A DNA stretch of 64,000 nt from Verrucomicrobiia bacterium (GCA_030425385.1 JAUIAH010000006.1:124001-188000), one strand, 5' to 3'. Shown: positions 29,301 through 37,645, counted from the stretch's first letter. A program made the numbers and translations. The notes: a model not told the origin generated them from the sequence alone.

Positions 29301-30415
29301 TCCGTCTCGCCAAACTCGGCGGGGATCGTAAGACTGGAAGCGCCATTGAAGATCGGATCGCGTGGAATGAGTTCCAGACTCCCAAGCGGTCCCACCTCCA
29401 CGGAATCGATCTTCACCGTTTCCGTCTGCCCACCCGTGCGTGCCAGGAAGGAGAAGCCGTAGGAAGCCTCTGGATTGAAGTCGTCCACGGGCACATTCAC
29501 AAAGTCAGCATTCGTCCGAAGCCCTGTGGTGAGGAAGGTCACGCCATTGGCCGGATCCCAAGACGCCAGAACACTGGCCACGACCAGTTCGCCCGGCATG
29601 ACATTGGCGGTGTCGTTCATCGCATCCGTTCTGACCACTTCAATCCCGGCCACTTCAATGCCGATCCCCGCATCCCCACCATTCCAGGGATAGGTATCAA
29701 TTTGAAACGATACATGAGGGATGCCTTCTCCATAGCCCTCCTCCGCAGGGGCACCGAAGTTATCCCCCTCTGGTATCTCTCCGAAATTAAACGACATCCC
29801 ATCAGCGGGAGAGCCCCCACTGACGTGATCAATGAGGATATCGAACTTGGCCGTCCAGCCATCGGAAGCGTCGAAGGGCGGCAAGACAAACATCGCCGCA
29901 GTGCTTCCCACGCCGGCCTCGGTCAGCCGCAGAGTGCCGTCGAGGACCATGTTAGTGCCGTCACTGCTCGCGATGATCGACCCGTCACCGAGATCGGTCT
30001 CGCCGTTGGCGATGCCATCAAAGTTCTGGCTGTAAAAGAGATCACCTCCTCCTGCGGGCACGCTCGACGCGTCGCCTGGATTGAATATTTCCACACCGTC
30101 AAGGGGCGTGCCATCGCCATCGGGATCACCCAGTTCCTCGCCATTGGTGGCCCCGTCGCCGTCGGCATCCATTCCCGCCAACTCCGCGGTCCAGAAGGCC
30201 TCGCGGCCAGCGGGGGAAACGAGGGCTTCCACGGCTTGCCCAAAGGCATTGCGAGGCCCGCCGCCGCTGGGACGGTCGTGACAGGTAGCGCACCGGAAGG
30301 CTAGACCATTCGGAAGCATTTCGACCCGGAACGAGCGACCGCTCGCCAGGTGGGTGGTAACGGCGCAAAGCGCCACGACAGTTGAGATCGATCTCAGATA
30401 AGTCATCGATTGCAT
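26387..30415 (-). CDS. Large exported protein with c-type haem motif, three lectin-like modules and LamG
   Basis: A 1342-residue exported protein. After a signal peptide (to about residue 25) comes a CATCH motif (42-46), which could bind one haem c, then a calcium-loop stretch (MDADGDGATNGEEL, 82-95). Three repeated L-type-lectin-like modules follow (about 126-350, 465-690 and 1060-1280), each beginning YSQNFD or YEQAFD, with DLGDGSII, FNFGEIP or FNYG and ILARTGG signatures. Between them are two 'choice-of-anchor/HYDIN-like' beta domains (about 365-460, 695-790) and a LamG/concanavalin domain (about 800-985). The C-terminus (YSTDLLQWEII...GYYRA) is the short end domain common in Verrucomicrobiota secreted proteins. 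Probably binds polysaccharide at the cell surface; not verified. The short region with ATG 30406 is an alternative start. Confidence 0.8.
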   Translation of the reverse strand: MQSMTYLRSISTVVALCAVTTHLASGRSFRVEMLPNGLAFRCATCHDRPSGGGPRNAFGQAVEALVSPAGREAFWTAELAGMDADGDGATNGEELGDPDGDGTPLDGVEIFNPGDASSVPAGGGDLFYSQNFDGIANGETDLGDGSIIASSDGTNMVLDGTLRLTEAGVGSTAAMFVLPPFDASDGWTAKFDILIDHVSGGSPADGMSFNFGEIPEGDNFGAPAEEGYGEGIPHVSFQIDTYPWNGGDAGIGIEVAGIEVVRTDAMNDTANVMPGELVVASVLASWDPANGVTFLTTGLRTNADFVNVPVDDFNPEASYGFSFLARTGGQTETVKIDSVEVGPLGSLELIPRDPIFNGASSLTIPAEFGETDSAALLVSNEGASEDLVIDSASLSGEGADAFEILTNFPLTIAPGESADIAVAFQAPNELVSIGATMVLTTNDSNALGATHVVRLAGTPFAPVGKYSQNFDEFPNETTELEDGSVIASNDGSAKVLDGALQITEDGTGSTSASFKLPALGPDGNEAFLVTFDLKLEAEGTPADGFSFNYGDIGDTDTGSEEGFGSGLAIEFDTYNNGGENAATGIGIDVSVNSQDVGVMRIEAGDDPKDNRFFKFDGQFHPVELSWFRSGEDSGILTLVVDGETIYENLETVGFRPEPGYRFAFAARTGGAFETVIVDNIEVETGTEDPNLFATSKVASGVVDPDSGVQTLQIPVRNTGTDTDLTFSSITLNPTDGGVYTLGAIPEAIPPGSGGVIEVIMDPAQAQGRSSAELIIESNDPSEPIQTISLSVSVPLSPALLAWYPMDETGGNELVDASGNNRNGVYVGDVTFGQDPLAAGTAVQLTATGESAYAQVPGFPKATPVTVSMWTQINGESPTGISTLFTKRHPEEDASYSLSVFPGLDDLLGLVVSEDPEEPSAFVQQQPLSAPSHVVLIYEDANGRLEGSDAIRIYVNGTEVALAEGGPGFADVDDTFEIGARLGENGMTGLVDDVQIYKVALTAEEVMTLFENPGQPLDVEVAGPPPGPDAGTVLYEQAFDYPDGTADLGDGSIITDNDGTAQVSNGALRLTLNGVGNTTTSFVLPPFNAASGWTATFDFVVEHAGEGSPADGLSFNYGAIPSPDNFGAPAEEGYGPGVDHLSFQLDSYFWDDPANDAGVGIEVSGAQAAFSPAVGDAANFKPNERVTGKATISWHPTDGATFLTEGLTTEADFRNVAVDLETDVDHGFSILARTGGASETVEIDNLVIVAGALDDDNGGGGNNGGGTGTDRFAILNDVMPVDGADGAGGIQFTLPDGVSADIEYSTDLLQWEIIAPGTSGIFTESDANRAGNPTGYYRARQTP

Positions 30416-30454
30416 AAGGGGTGTGGCTGACCTTACCGGGGCGACCGCGAGGAA

Positions 30455-31789
30455 TCAATCTTGATCCGTCGTGACGAAGTCCGGATACGCATTGGCGGCG
30501 TGCTCGGCAAAGTCGAGACCATCTTCCTGGTCTTCATCCCCGGCGCGAAGACCGATGACGAGATCGATCATCTTAAATGCCACGAAGGCGAAGACAAAGG
30601 CAGCGAGACACACTCCAAACGACCCAATGGCCTGGGTCACCAGCGAGACCTGTCCGCTTTCCCCTTTGTAGAACAAGCCCACTGCGAGGCTCCCCCAGAT
30701 CCCGGCAAACAGATGCACCGGGACGGCATCCACGGTGTCATCCAAGCGCAATTTCTCTAGCAGAATGCTACCAAACGTCGCAACCAAACCACCAATGGTG
30801 CCAATGGCCAGCGCGGCGAAGGGCGCGACGACATCGCATCCAGCGGAGATGGCGACGAGGCCAGCCAAGGCCCCATTGAGGGTGATCGCTCCGTCAGGAC
30901 GCCCATCCACCACCCATCGCGAGATCATGGCCGAAAGCGCTCCAAAGGCAGGGGCCACGGTGGTATTCACGGCGATCATGCCAATCTCTGGGCCAGCATT
31001 TCCATGAGCGCCCACGTGAAGCCCAAGCCACCCAAACCATAGAAGAAAGGCCCCCAGCGCTGCCAGGGGCAGATTGTGTCCAACGATCAAGCGTGCGGTC
31101 CCATCGGCGGCAAAGCGGCCACGTCGTGGTCCCACGGCTAGCAAACCGGCCAGGGCACAGGCACCTCCCACTCCGTGAACCACCGTCCCTCCAGCAAAGT
31201 CATGGAAGAGACGGGCCTCCAGCCATCCCTGATCGCCTCCCAGTCCGAAATTTCCGGCCAAGCTTCCCCAGGCCCAGTGTCCCAGCACGGGGTAGATCAC
31301 TCCCGCGAGCACCACCACATAACAAAGATAACCGATGAATCGCGTCCGCTCTGCCATGGCTCCCGAAGCGATTGTGCCAGCGATGCCTACTAACATGACC
31401 TGAAACATCCAGAAAACCCATAGGTCTGCATTGGCAGGAGCCGCAAAGAGGTAGTCCCAGCCGCCCATGCCCAGCCAGCCATTCACGCTGTTTCCAAACA
31501 TGAAGGTGAATCCTACCAGAAACACGATTGCCGTCAGGCTAAAGCCTAACAAGCTTTTCATGATGACATTGATGCTATTCTTGGCTCGAGAAAAGCCCAG
31601 CTCCAACATGCAGAAGCCTCCCTGCATGAGGAAGACCATGAAAGCACAGGCGATGACGAGTCCACGATCCGCATTCGTCATTGACCCGAAAGTGCCGCTC
31701 GCTGCGGAAGCTCCCAGCGGAAACCCTAACACCATCCATGCGGCCAGTAGACCGATCTTTGTCCTATCCATGCATTTGCCTACGATCAT
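30455..31789 (-). CDS. amt: Ammonium transporter
   Basis: A 444-residue Amt/Rh-family channel. An N-terminal signal peptide (ending GASAASG) precedes 11 TM helices. The pore His pair is visible in FAGGTVVHGVGG and VPVHLFAGIWG, and the family signature with the conserved Asp lies in DFAGGTVVH. The ATG at 31789 has a strong AAGGAGG ribosome-binding site 11 nt upstream, so it was chosen over ATG 31771. The gene follows the roadblock gene by 18 bp on the same strand. No glnB/glnK gene, which usually follows amt, is present here. Takes up NH4+/NH3 when nitrogen is scarce. Confidence 0.93.
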   Translation of the reverse strand: MIVGKCMDRTKIGLLAAWMVLGFPLGASAASGTFGSMTNADRGLVIACAFMVFLMQGGFCMLELGFSRAKNSINVIMKSLLGFSLTAIVFLVGFTFMFGNSVNGWLGMGGWDYLFAAPANADLWVFWMFQVMLVGIAGTIASGAMAERTRFIGYLCYVVVLAGVIYPVLGHWAWGSLAGNFGLGGDQGWLEARLFHDFAGGTVVHGVGGACALAGLLAVGPRRGRFAADGTARLIVGHNLPLAALGAFLLWFGWLGLHVGAHGNAGPEIGMIAVNTTVAPAFGALSAMISRWVVDGRPDGAITLNGALAGLVAISAGCDVVAPFAALAIGTIGGLVATFGSILLEKLRLDDTVDAVPVHLFAGIWGSLAVGLFYKGESGQVSLVTQAIGSFGVCLAAFVFAFVAFKMIDLVIGLRAGDEDQEDGLDFAEHAANAYPDFVTTDQD

Positions 31790-31807
31790 CGATACCGTTC
31801 CCTCCTT

Positions 31808-32533
31808 CTAGCGGTAGTGCTTGTATAATTCAGTCAGGAGCGACTGCAAGCCGCGCCGTTTCGATTTGTTAGGAACCTTCTCAACCAGCGCATTGCCGAT
31901 GCTTTCGAAGTCTACCTGCAAGGGGTTTCGTTTGCCATAACCATGTTCTTTCACCACGCGATCAATCAGGCGGGAACTCTGACCGCTTCCCAACACTCTT
32001 GAGAGTAATTGATGGAGCTTCTCGCGAAAGACGATCCACTCATCAGGCTTCTCCACTGGCTCGGCCACGGGAGCGACGGACACGCTGGGCTCTTCTTTCT
32101 CCGGCTCCTCTTCGGGCGCGCTCTCCTTGCGCTCGGGTTCCTTGGCGGGCACCTTGATACGCTGGGTGAGATCGGCATCTGATAAGGCTTTCAACACCGA
32201 GCGATTCTCTGCCAGGAACGCTCGGGCTCCCTGGCCGACCTGATCCAAATCCGCCTCGCTCTCTAAAATGATGACCAAGCGAACGGCGCCCTCGCAGAAC
32301 ACGAAAAGCTGACATTGATCGTAGCCAAAGTAGAACTCCGTGATATTGCGACCCACTGCCTGGTAGCCGTCACACATCTCAGTCACGGTCGCCCCGATCA
32401 GATTCGCCTTCTTGTCAGAGATGGGCAGGTGGTTCGCGACGATGAAGTCTTGGTAGAGAAGGCACACGCCGTCGACAGCCCCGTAGCGGTGGAGCTCGGA
32501 TAAGGCGGATACGATCGAGGCGTCAGCAGGCAC
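31808..32533 (-). CDS. Roadblock/LC7-like domain protein with helical C-terminal part
   Basis: A 241-residue protein. Residues 1-110 fit the Roadblock/LC7 (MglB-like) fold: a starting helix (SIVSALSELHRYGAVDGVCL), an alternating beta sheet (LPISDKKANLIG; FYFGYDQCQLFVFCEG; VRLVIILES) and a final helix. Roadblock proteins usually dimerise and act as regulators of small Ras-like GTPases. An acidic linker (130-160, rich in E, K and P) leads to a helical C-terminal domain (WIVFREKLHQLLSRVLGSG) of a type seen at the ends of sensor proteins. It starts with GTG, 3 nt after the preceding small gene, and lies 18 bp before amt. No GTPase gene is near. Confidence 0.68.
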   Translation of the reverse strand: MPADASIVSALSELHRYGAVDGVCLLYQDFIVANHLPISDKKANLIGATVTEMCDGYQAVGRNITEFYFGYDQCQLFVFCEGAVRLVIILESEADLDQVGQGARAFLAENRSVLKALSDADLTQRIKVPAKEPERKESAPEEEPEKEEPSVSVAPVAEPVEKPDEWIVFREKLHQLLSRVLGSGQSSRLIDRVVKEHGYGKRNPLQVDFESIGNALVEKVPNKSKRRGLQSLLTELYKHYR

Positions 32534-32536
32534 AGG

Positions 32537-32851
32537 CTAGAGAAGTTCTTCGAGCAATTGCTTCATGGGCATCTTCGCGGTGGAGACGATACCATTGATC
32601 TCCGAGGTCTGGACGCCGTGACTCTTATTGAAACGAAATCCCACACGAGATTCCCCCTCGATAAAGGCTCCGTAGTCCACAGTGTGCATCCCCAGGTCCT
32701 CCCCCAGACGCACCACGAAGTAGTGGAGGTAGTCGATCTCCTCGCGGAAGTTCTCTGCGTCTTCCGCCGTGGCGGAACTCGCCACGCGATCTCCCGCAAT
32801 GCGGAACATCGTCGTCTGGGCCTTGGCAATGTCTGGGGTGAGCGAGTTCAT
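32537..32851 (-). CDS. Small protein upstream of the roadblock gene
   Basis: A 104-residue cytoplasmic protein with an acidic N-terminal helix (SATAEDAENFREEIDYLHYF), a beta region (GMHTVDYGAFIEGESRVGFRF) and a C-terminal helix (PMKQLLEELL). I do not recognise its family. It could be a short roadblock-like partner, since its size and alpha-beta-alpha order fit, but this is only an inference. It stops 3 nt before the GTG of the roadblock gene, so the two are very probably cotranslated. About 170 bp of AT-rich DNA upstream, up to yaaA, should hold their promoter. Confidence 0.6.
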   Translation of the reverse strand: MNSLTPDIAKAQTTMFRIAGDRVASSATAEDAENFREEIDYLHYFVVRLGEDLGMHTVDYGAFIEGESRVGFRFNKSHGVQTSEINGIVSTAKMPMKQLLEELL

Positions 32852-33022
32852 TGGTTACTGTCGTGCAGGTGAACGAACCAACCAAGGACTCGCCGGAGCG
32901 GTCTCTAAGAGACCTAAACCGTCGCTAATCCTAAAATGATTCGCGTTCGAATCTCATAAAATACCTGTGATTGGCAAGTAATTCTATGAAAAATACGAAG
33001 AATCCCCTTAAATTGCGATCGA

Positions 33023-33796
33023 TCACTGTTCTCCCCGCGTGAAAACGTAGGATTCCTCCGTAGAAAGCGCGTCGTCATAGCCGTACCCCGCGACATCAAA
33101 GGCTTTCAAATCTTCCGGATGGCTCAACTGCTTGCGAATCATGAAGTCTGCCATCATGCCGCGCGCTTTCTTCGCGTAGAAGCTGATGATCTTGAGTGTG
33201 CCATTCTTGGTATCCTTGAAGACGGGCGTGATCACCCGGGCCTTCAGGCGGTCCTTCTGCACCGCTCCGAAATACTCATTGGAAGCCAGATTCACGAGAA
33301 TCTCATCGCCTTGAGCTTTCAAAGCCTTGTTTAGCGCCAGGGTGATGCGGTCGCCCCAGAATTCGTAGAGGTCCTTTCCGCGCCCCGTCTCCAGTTTCGT
33401 TCCCATTTCCAGACGGTAAGGAAGCATGGCGTCCAGGGGGCGCAGGAGGCCATAGAGCCCTGAAAGGATGCGGAGATGGGCTTGAGCGTGCTCCCAGTCG
33501 TCCGACGAGAAGCTTTCGAGATCGAAGCCCTGATACACATCCCCTTTAAATGCCAGGAGGGCCTGCTTCGCCTCTCCCTTCGGGAAGGGAGTCGTCCAAC
33601 GTTGGAAGCGCTCATGGTTTACCGCCGCCAACTTGGCGCTGATCCCCATCAGCTGGCTGAGATCCTCTTCGGAAAGAGTCTTCGCGATGGCCACCAACTC
33701 CTCGGTATCGCTGAGAAACGCTGGCTTGGTCTGGCGCTTCACGAGGGATTGGGGGCTGTAATCGAGCGTCTTGGCTGGGGAGAGGATCGCAATCAT
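33023..33796 (-). CDS. yaaA: Peroxide stress protein YaaA (DUF328 family)
   Basis: A 257-residue protein of the YaaA family, which in E. coli lowers free iron under peroxide stress. The hallmark start MIAILSPAKTLDY is intact, followed by AFKGDVYQGFD, SGLYGLLRPLDAMLPYRLEMG and NLASNEYF, then FYAKKARGMMADFMI near the end. Start ATG 33796 gives the normal family length (E. coli YaaA 258); the open frame to 33928 adds unrelated sequence that runs into htpG. It diverges from htpG with 104 bp between starts, where an htpG promoter can be seen. Confidence 0.93.
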   Translation of the reverse strand: MIAILSPAKTLDYSPQSLVKRQTKPAFLSDTEELVAIAKTLSEEDLSQLMGISAKLAAVNHERFQRWTTPFPKGEAKQALLAFKGDVYQGFDLESFSSDDWEHAQAHLRILSGLYGLLRPLDAMLPYRLEMGTKLETGRGKDLYEFWGDRITLALNKALKAQGDEILVNLASNEYFGAVQKDRLKARVITPVFKDTKNGTLKIISFYAKKARGMMADFMIRKQLSHPEDLKAFDVAGYGYDDALSTEESYVFTRGEQ

Positions 33797-33824
33797 GATC
33801 GCAAATTGCGAAGCCAGGGGCCCT

Positions 33825-33852
33825 TTGACAACTTCTTTGAGTTGACTATGAT
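33825..33852 (+). promoter_or_regulatory. Sigma70-type promoter of htpG
   Basis: TTGACA (33825-33830) is a perfect -35 box and TATGAT (33847-33852) is a five-of-six -10 box, with a 16-bp spacer. Transcription would start about 33859, leaving a leader of around 42 nt before ATG 33901. No CIRCE or HrcA-like inverted repeat is visible, so heat-shock regulation of this gene cannot be inferred from the DNA. Confidence 0.65.
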
Positions 33853-33900
33853 TCCCGGCCCTACTTCTAGAAATCTTTCCAAACACCGACTTCTTTAACC

Positions 33901-35739
33901 ATGTCCGATTCGGCCACCAGTTACGCATTCCAAGCCGAGGTGCAGCAGCTCCTCGATATCGTGATCAACTCTCTCTACACGGACAAAGAAATCTTCGTGC
34001 GAGAGTTGGTTTCCAATGCCTCCGACGCCCTGGAGAAGATGCGGCGCTATTCCCTCACAGAAGGCGAATACTTCGACAGTGATCTCCCACTGGAGATCAA
34101 CATCACGACGGACGACTCGGCCAACACCTTCACCATCGCTGACTATGGGATCGGGATGACCCGGGAAGAGCTGGTGGAGAATATCGGCACCATTGCCCAT
34201 TCGGGATCCAAGCAATTTCTCCGCGCCATGTCGGAGTCCGAGCAGAAGGAATCCAATCTTATCGGGCAATTTGGGGTCGGCTTCTACAGCGCCTTCATGG
34301 TTGCCGAAGAGGTCCAGGTCTACACCCACTCGTGGAAGGCAGAAGGCGAGCACCTCTGCTGGACGAGTGATGGGCGCACGGGCTACGCCATTGAAGAATC
34401 TCCGGGGCAGCGGCGCGGCTGCAAGATCGTGGTCAAGCTCAAGAAAGACTTCGAGGAGTTCTCCAAGGAATGGCGCATCAAGAGCGTGCTCGAGACATAC
34501 AGCAGCTTTGTCCCCTTCCCCGTCAATCTTAACGGCGAGCGGATCAATAAGATCGAGGCGTTGTGGCTCAAGAATAAGAACGAGGTCAGCGACGACGAAT
34601 ACAACGAGTTCTACAAATTCATCGCACACGCCCCCGAAGAGCCAGCCTTCCGGATGCATTTCAGCGCTGACGCGCCGCTGGCCATCAATGCGCTGATCTT
34701 CACGCCGAAGGAGAATCCGGAGAAGCTCCTTTCGGGTCCCGTCGATCCCGGTGTCTCGTTGTATTGCAAGAAAGTCCTGATCGCCGAGCAACCGAAAGGA
34801 CTCCTGCCCGAGTGGCTTCGCTTCCTCAAAGGCGTCATTGATAGTGCGGACCTCCCTCTCAACATTTCACGCGAGAGCATGCAAGACAGCGCGCTCGTGC
34901 AGAAGATCAACCGGCTCATCACCAAGCGCTTTCTCAAATCGCTGGAGTCAGAAGCCAAGGATGATTCGGAGAAGTACGACGCCTTCTTCACGAAATTCAA
35001 TCGCTTCATCAAAGAAGGGATCGCGACGGACTTTGAGCACCGTGATGCCCTCGCCAAGCTCCTTCGGTTCGAATCGACCTTCACCGATCCTGGCAAATAC
35101 ACCGACCTCGCCAGTTACATTGACCGGGCCAAGGATGATCAACAGCAGATCTATTACATCATTGGTCCCAGCCGCGACGCCATCGAAGCGGGTCCCTACT
35201 TAGAGGCCTTTAAAGCGCGTGGCTTGGAAGTGATCTTCTTCTTTGAGCCCATCGATGACTACGTCGTCAACGCTTTGGCCAAGTATGAGGAGAAAGACCT
35301 CGTCTCGATTGACCGTGATGACATCAAGCTGGATGACACGGCCCAGCCAGAGGGAGAAGCGCTCGACAAAAGCGCTAGTAAGAAGCTCTGCAAATGGATC
35401 CAATCGGAGTTGGGTGACCGCGTGAAAGAAGTGCGCGTGGGAGATCGCCTCATTGATAGTCCTGCCATTGCCCTCACGCCAGACGATGGGATGAACGCCC
35501 AGGTAAGACAGATGATGAAGGCCATGAATCAAGATGTGGGCGCGACCAAAGTGATCTTGGAGCTCAACCCACGGCATGAAGTGGTGAAGAAGCTCGCCAC
35601 GGCCTCTGAGGAGCGTCCTGATCTCGCCAAACTGGTCACTGCTCAGATCTTCGATAACGCTCTCCTCTCGGCGGGCCTCCTCGAAGAAAGCAAAGACATG
35701 GTCAGCCGCATCTACGACATCATCGACAAGGCGCTCTAG
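33901..35739 (+). CDS. htpG: Hsp90 chaperone HtpG
   Basis: A 612-residue Hsp90-family chaperone, slightly shorter than E. coli HtpG (624). The N-terminal GHKL ATP-binding domain shows FVRELVSNASDALEK (with catalytic Glu), DYGIGMT and GVGFYSAF. The middle domain has LPLNISRESMQ and KAR-type segments that contact the client; the C-terminal dimerisation domain follows. Unlike the eukaryotic proteins it has no charged linker or MEEVD tail, as usual in bacteria. A consensus promoter lies upstream. Cytosolic chaperone that works with DnaK. Confidence 0.96.
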   Translation: MSDSATSYAFQAEVQQLLDIVINSLYTDKEIFVRELVSNASDALEKMRRYSLTEGEYFDSDLPLEINITTDDSANTFTIADYGIGMTREELVENIGTIAHSGSKQFLRAMSESEQKESNLIGQFGVGFYSAFMVAEEVQVYTHSWKAEGEHLCWTSDGRTGYAIEESPGQRRGCKIVVKLKKDFEEFSKEWRIKSVLETYSSFVPFPVNLNGERINKIEALWLKNKNEVSDDEYNEFYKFIAHAPEEPAFRMHFSADAPLAINALIFTPKENPEKLLSGPVDPGVSLYCKKVLIAEQPKGLLPEWLRFLKGVIDSADLPLNISRESMQDSALVQKINRLITKRFLKSLESEAKDDSEKYDAFFTKFNRFIKEGIATDFEHRDALAKLLRFESTFTDPGKYTDLASYIDRAKDDQQQIYYIIGPSRDAIEAGPYLEAFKARGLEVIFFFEPIDDYVVNALAKYEEKDLVSIDRDDIKLDDTAQPEGEALDKSASKKLCKWIQSELGDRVKEVRVGDRLIDSPAIALTPDDGMNAQVRQMMKAMNQDVGATKVILELNPRHEVVKKLATASEERPDLAKLVTAQIFDNALLSAGLLEESKDMVSRIYDIIDKAL

Positions 35740-35812
35740 CCTAACGTCTGGGGCGTTGTCCTCCCCGGGAAAAGTCCTTTCCTTTGGGCGGCCCCGCCCT
35801 AGATTCACAGCA

Positions 35813-36655
35813 ATGCGGCCCACCCCAAGCAGTTATCGCACGCGAATCCTCACCGCCCTTCTCTGCGGATGTCCCCTGGGACTATGGAGCCAACTGGCGC
35901 CGATTCCCGAGGACTTGCTCTATGACGATCACGTACGGGAAGAGTTCGGAGTCAATGATTTCACGGCGCCTTCGATCGAGCGCCTATTTAAGGATCTCGA
36001 CAAGCTTGGGGACCTCCCCTACGCGCAGCTCAGTCGCAAGCTTTCGCTCACGGCTCCCAAAGAACGTGCGATAGCCGCCCTCAGCCTGGGCACGTTGATC
36101 GCGGACGGCCTCCTGACGGTTCAGTGCGAGCAACGGGGCGACCTCAAGCCCATTGGAGAAGCGCTCAAAGCACACGCGGAAGCCTTGGGAGCGGACAAGC
36201 GCATGAACCGTCACACCAAGAGTCTCATTGAACACAGCCTCGCGGGTGAATGGGAGCCGCTTAAGGAAGAACTCGCGGCGACGCAAGGCGATGTTGAGGC
36301 GGAGCTGGTGCTCCTCCGTGATGTCCATATCGCGCACCTCATCAGTTTGGGTGGCTGGCTCCGCGCGTTTCAGATCACCTGTCATTCCCTTCAGGACAAC
36401 TTTGACCCTCAGTTGGCGACCGATCTCATTCGCATAGACGTGATTGACTACTTCAATGCCGAACTCACGACATTGGAGCCGGATCAACTATCAAAAGAGA
36501 AATTCAAGGTCCTCCGTGATGATCTCGTGGCGTTGCGACGGCAAATGGATCCCAAAGGTGCCAATAGCACCTTCACCAAGGATCAGGTGGAATCCCTCGG
36601 GCGAGAAGTAGGCATGATTCTCACCAAAGCGCTCAAAGTCGAGCCCAGCGAATAA
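35813..36655 (+). CDS. Exported helical hypothetical protein
   Basis: A 280-residue exported protein with a signal peptide (TALLCGCPLGLWSQLA). The mature protein is almost wholly helical, with DDHVREEFGVNDFTAPSIE, LFKDLDKLG and LGTLIADGLLTVQCEQRGD, followed by many Glu/Leu-rich helices. ATG 35813 was chosen since the frame from 35756 adds Pro/Arg-rich sequence of no protein character. The gene lies alone between htpG and a convergent thioesterase (1 bp between stops). Homologues of this type are known to me from Verrucomicrobiota, without a named function; a periplasmic helical bundle is likely. Confidence 0.72.
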   Translation: MRPTPSSYRTRILTALLCGCPLGLWSQLAPIPEDLLYDDHVREEFGVNDFTAPSIERLFKDLDKLGDLPYAQLSRKLSLTAPKERAIAALSLGTLIADGLLTVQCEQRGDLKPIGEALKAHAEALGADKRMNRHTKSLIEHSLAGEWEPLKEELAATQGDVEAELVLLRDVHIAHLISLGGWLRAFQITCHSLQDNFDPQLATDLIRIDVIDYFNAELTTLEPDQLSKEKFKVLRDDLVALRRQMDPKGANSTFTKDQVESLGREVGMILTKALKVEPSE

Positions 36656-36656
36656 G

Positions 36657-37493
36657 CTAAGCCGAACTCCTAGATCGGCGGGCTGTGGGCGCATCATCGT
36701 GGATCTCCTGCGCCAGACGCTTCATCATGGCCGGCTCCAAGATTCCCAGATGATTACCCGGAACTTCCCAAACTTCCTTGAGAGCTGGTAGATGAACTTT
36801 CCAAGGGCGGTCACCCACCACCTCAAATTTGTCCCCTTGATCCTGGCATTCCCATAAACGCACCTCTCCTTCATAGGGCTTTAGTGGGGACGCACCATCA
36901 AATAATGCTTCATTCAATTGGCGAATATGAACGCCACGAAGATAGCTGCGCGGTTTCGTGGGCAGGATCGTTGCCAGTCGATTCTCCACCTCGAATCGCA
37001 CGCGACCAATGGCACCCGAGACCACGCGGCGAAGTAGCGCCCCGGCAACGCTCGCTTTCTGTTCCCTAGCTGATTGGAGAAAGGACTGGATTCTTCCCCC
37101 TAAACCTCGCTTGACCACCTCGACGTTCGGATCGGGCGCTTCAATCAGCAAGAGGCGCTCCACCTCCGCCCCTTCTTTCCGAAGCTCTTGCGCCGCCAAG
37201 TAGGCAAGCAGCCCTCCCAGAGAATACCCACCCACACAAAGCGGGCCGCTCGGACAAAGAGAGCGGATCGTCTGAGCATACGCCGTCGCCATTGCTTCAA
37301 AGGTATCGCGTTCGCGAACATTGGAGGCTGCGTAATTGCCATCCTCGAGCACCCATACCTGCTGCTTTCCTTCAAAGACTTCCTTCATGGGATCATAGAT
37401 CCCTGCACTGCCATCGGAGGCATGGATAAGAAAGATGGCCGCTGCCCCTGACGGTCCCTGGGCCAATGATACCACGGTTGGTTTGATCTCCAC
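36657..37493 (-). CDS. Thioesterase-domain alpha/beta hydrolase
   Basis: A 278-residue alpha/beta hydrolase of the thioesterase (PF00975-like) group, which releases or edits acyl chains on carrier proteins. The nucleophile Ser is in GGYSLGG, with PLCVGG before it, and the catalytic His is in GNHLGIL; a catalytic Asp is less clear but probably in LIEAPD. It begins with GTG at 37493 with no better ATG nearby. No NRPS, PKS or acyl-carrier gene is present in the window, so it is an orphan, and its partner must be elsewhere if it is a true thioesterase. Confidence 0.78.
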   Translation of the reverse strand: MEIKPTVVSLAQGPSGAAAIFLIHASDGSAGIYDPMKEVFEGKQQVWVLEDGNYAASNVRERDTFEAMATAYAQTIRSLCPSGPLCVGGYSLGGLLAYLAAQELRKEGAEVERLLLIEAPDPNVEVVKRGLGGRIQSFLQSAREQKASVAGALLRRVVSGAIGRVRFEVENRLATILPTKPRSYLRGVHIRQLNEALFDGASPLKPYEGEVRLWECQDQGDKFEVVGDRPWKVHLPALKEVWEVPGNHLGILEPAMMKRLAQEIHDDAPTARRSRSSA

Positions 37494-37586
37494 GACTCAG
37501 ACGAGGGCAACGCTTGGAAGGTTGACCCTTGCGCGCATAGAAGCCTATCCATCAGGAAATCCTTGAAGGCAAGGCCGAAACAGAAA

Positions 37587-37617
37587 CGCCCCGGTCAGCA
37601 CGAAACTGACCGGGGCG
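37587..37617 (-). terminator. Intrinsic terminator of the prepilin-like operon
   Basis: A perfect 12-bp GC-rich stem (CGCCCCGGTCAG at 37587-37598, complement at 37606-37617) with a 7-nt loop lies 28 bp after the stop of the minus-strand prepilin-like gene. On that strand it is followed by TTTCTGTTTC. This is a strong rho-independent terminator and marks the 3' end of the two-gene unit 40610/37646. Confidence 0.85.
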
Positions 37618-37645
37618 CTCCTTATCCTCATTCAACAGTTCTGCA

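Noticed and set aside
33895-34791. Minus-strand open frame (298 residues) opposite htpG
   Set aside because: Shadow of a highly conserved gene; no family features, and htpG is certain.
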